From the NCBI RefSeq assembly GCF_026805325.1, contig NZ_JAPRAT010000016.1:1-64000 (forward strand): DNA of 64,000 bases, written 5' to 3'. Of this stretch, positions 63,505-64,000 are shown one piece after another. The stretch's first letter is position 1; every line of letters starts with the position of its first letter. Under the pieces are notes generated by a model. The model searched no databases. It saw only the letters and a list, made by a program, of their open reading frames with translations, and was not told the DNA's origin. The position numbers and the translations under genes were made by a program. Source of the DNA: Natronobacillus azotifigens. GTDB taxonomy: Bacteria > Bacillota > Bacilli > Bacillales > Amphibacillaceae.

Positions 63505-63726
63505 TTATTTGCGTGTTTTTGCTAACTCCTCAATGAAAGCTTGTGTTTCGGATACACTTAAATGCTTTTTCTGTTGCAATAAATCATAGAGCATTTTTAA
63601 CTCGTCATATTTAGATAGGTCATAATCATCCGCATCTAATAGGGAACTATTGACGACTCCGAGCTGTGTACCTATCTCTTTTAGTATATATTGCAAATTC
63701 GCCTCGCTTGCTTCATTTAAATCCAT
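63505..63726 (-). CDS. DUF1128 (UPF0435, YfkK-type) protein
   Basis: A 73-residue acidic helical protein. MDLNEASEANLQYILKEI, then DDYDLSKYDELKMLYDLL and SVSETQAFIEELAKTRK, match the UPF0435/YfkK family as I know it. Function is unknown. It lies on the minus strand between rnc and smc, which are adjacent in B. subtilis. AGGAG precedes ATG on that strand. Confidence 0.85.
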   Translation of the reverse strand: MDLNEASEANLQYILKEIGTQLGVVNSSLLDADDYDLSKYDELKMLYDLLQQKKHLSVSETQAFIEELAKTRK

Positions 63727-63851
63727 GTGATCACTCCTCGTTTAATCTAAACTTCTAACTCCTCCATCTTTATGGTAAAATAGATTGGTTGAAATTACAA
63801 AGTGGTGAATCAAAAAGTAAGTAAATTGTCTCATGAAATAGGTGAAAATAT

Positions 63852-64000
63852 ATGTTCCTAAAAAAATTAGAATCTGTAGGGTTTAAATCATTTGCTGAGC
63901 GTATTTCGGTAGACTTTGTTCCTGGAGTTACGGCAGTCGTTGGTCCTAATGGAAGTGGCAAGAGTAATGTTACAGACGCTATCCGTTGGGTATTAGGAGA
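63852..64000 (+). CDS. smc: Chromosome segregation protein SMC (5' end, cut by window)
   Basis: The first 49 codons of the condensin ATPase. [18 protein letters not shown] is the family start and the Walker A is [24 protein letters not shown] precedes ATG. The rest lies beyond the window. Confidence 0.96.
   Translation, partial: MFLKKLESVGFKSFAERISVDFVPGVTAVVGPNGSGKSNVTDAIRWVLG

Overview
The window is an AT-rich stretch of the conserved division/sporulation/pyrimidine/lipid core of a spore-forming member of the Bacillaceae. Gene order follows Bacillus subtilis from divIB to smc closely. The presence of spoIIGA, sigE, sigG and spoVM shows an endospore former. The intergenic repeat families and small synteny differences suggest to me the halophilic Gracilibacillus/Virgibacillus/Oceanobacillus group, but I cannot prove the genus. 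Almost every gene is on the + strand. Exceptions are a small Fic-kinase-like accessory region, rqcH/fbpA, rpmB and a DUF1128 gene.

Layout: (1) 96-5416, divIB, two DUF881 genes (ylxW, ylxX), sbp, ftsA, ftsZ: the divisome. (2) 6228-8787, spoIIGA-sigE-sigG with a long-spaced spoIIG-type promoter, Spo0A-box-like sites and a sigma-F/G-type promoter before sigG. (3) 9479-13405, ylmC-ylmD-ylmE-sepF-ylmG-ylmH-divIVA. (4) 13406-16628, T-box-controlled ileS. (5) 16629-17705, a gene-free kilobase dominated by a 52-bp tandem array. (6) 17706-30926, lspA, rluD-type pseudouridine synthase, then the complete UMP pathway pyrR-uraA-pyrB-pyrC-carA-carB-pyrK-pyrD-pyrF-pyrE with two PyrR attenuators. (7) 30927-33377, an accessory insertion with a Fic protein, small hypothetical ORFs, a coding remnant and a composite palindromic repeat. 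(8) 33378-40094, rqcH, Ca2+-ATPase yloB, yicC-type RNase, remA, gmk, rpoZ. (9) 40614-51653, coaBC-priA-fmt-rsmB-prpC-prkC-rsgA-rpe-thiN. (10) 51714-54554, spoVM, rpmB, yloU (Asp23), yloV/fakA. (11) 55355-56950, serine dehydratase sdaAB-sdaAA. (12) 56956-62636, recG, then fapR-plsX-fabD-fabG-acpP under a FapR box. (13) 62745-64000, rnc, a DUF1128 gene, and the first 49 codons of smc, cut by the window edge.

How the genes work together: the first region builds and positions the septum (DivIB, FtsA, FtsZ, SepF, DivIVA). The spoIIG/sigG genes and spoVM redirect it for sporulation. UMP synthesis is feedback-controlled by PyrR. FapR couples malonyl-CoA to phospholipid and fatty acid synthesis, and FakA feeds fatty acids into the same pathway. 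The PrpC/PrkC pair signals cell-wall status.

I see no obvious new multi-gene system. The most unexplained material is intergenic. A dispersed element is built from exactly 52-bp modules (two modules at two loci, eleven at a third). A double-hairpin element has related copies at three loci. Two ~500-bp composite inverted-repeat elements share flanks. The Fic region is the only clear accessory gene cargo.
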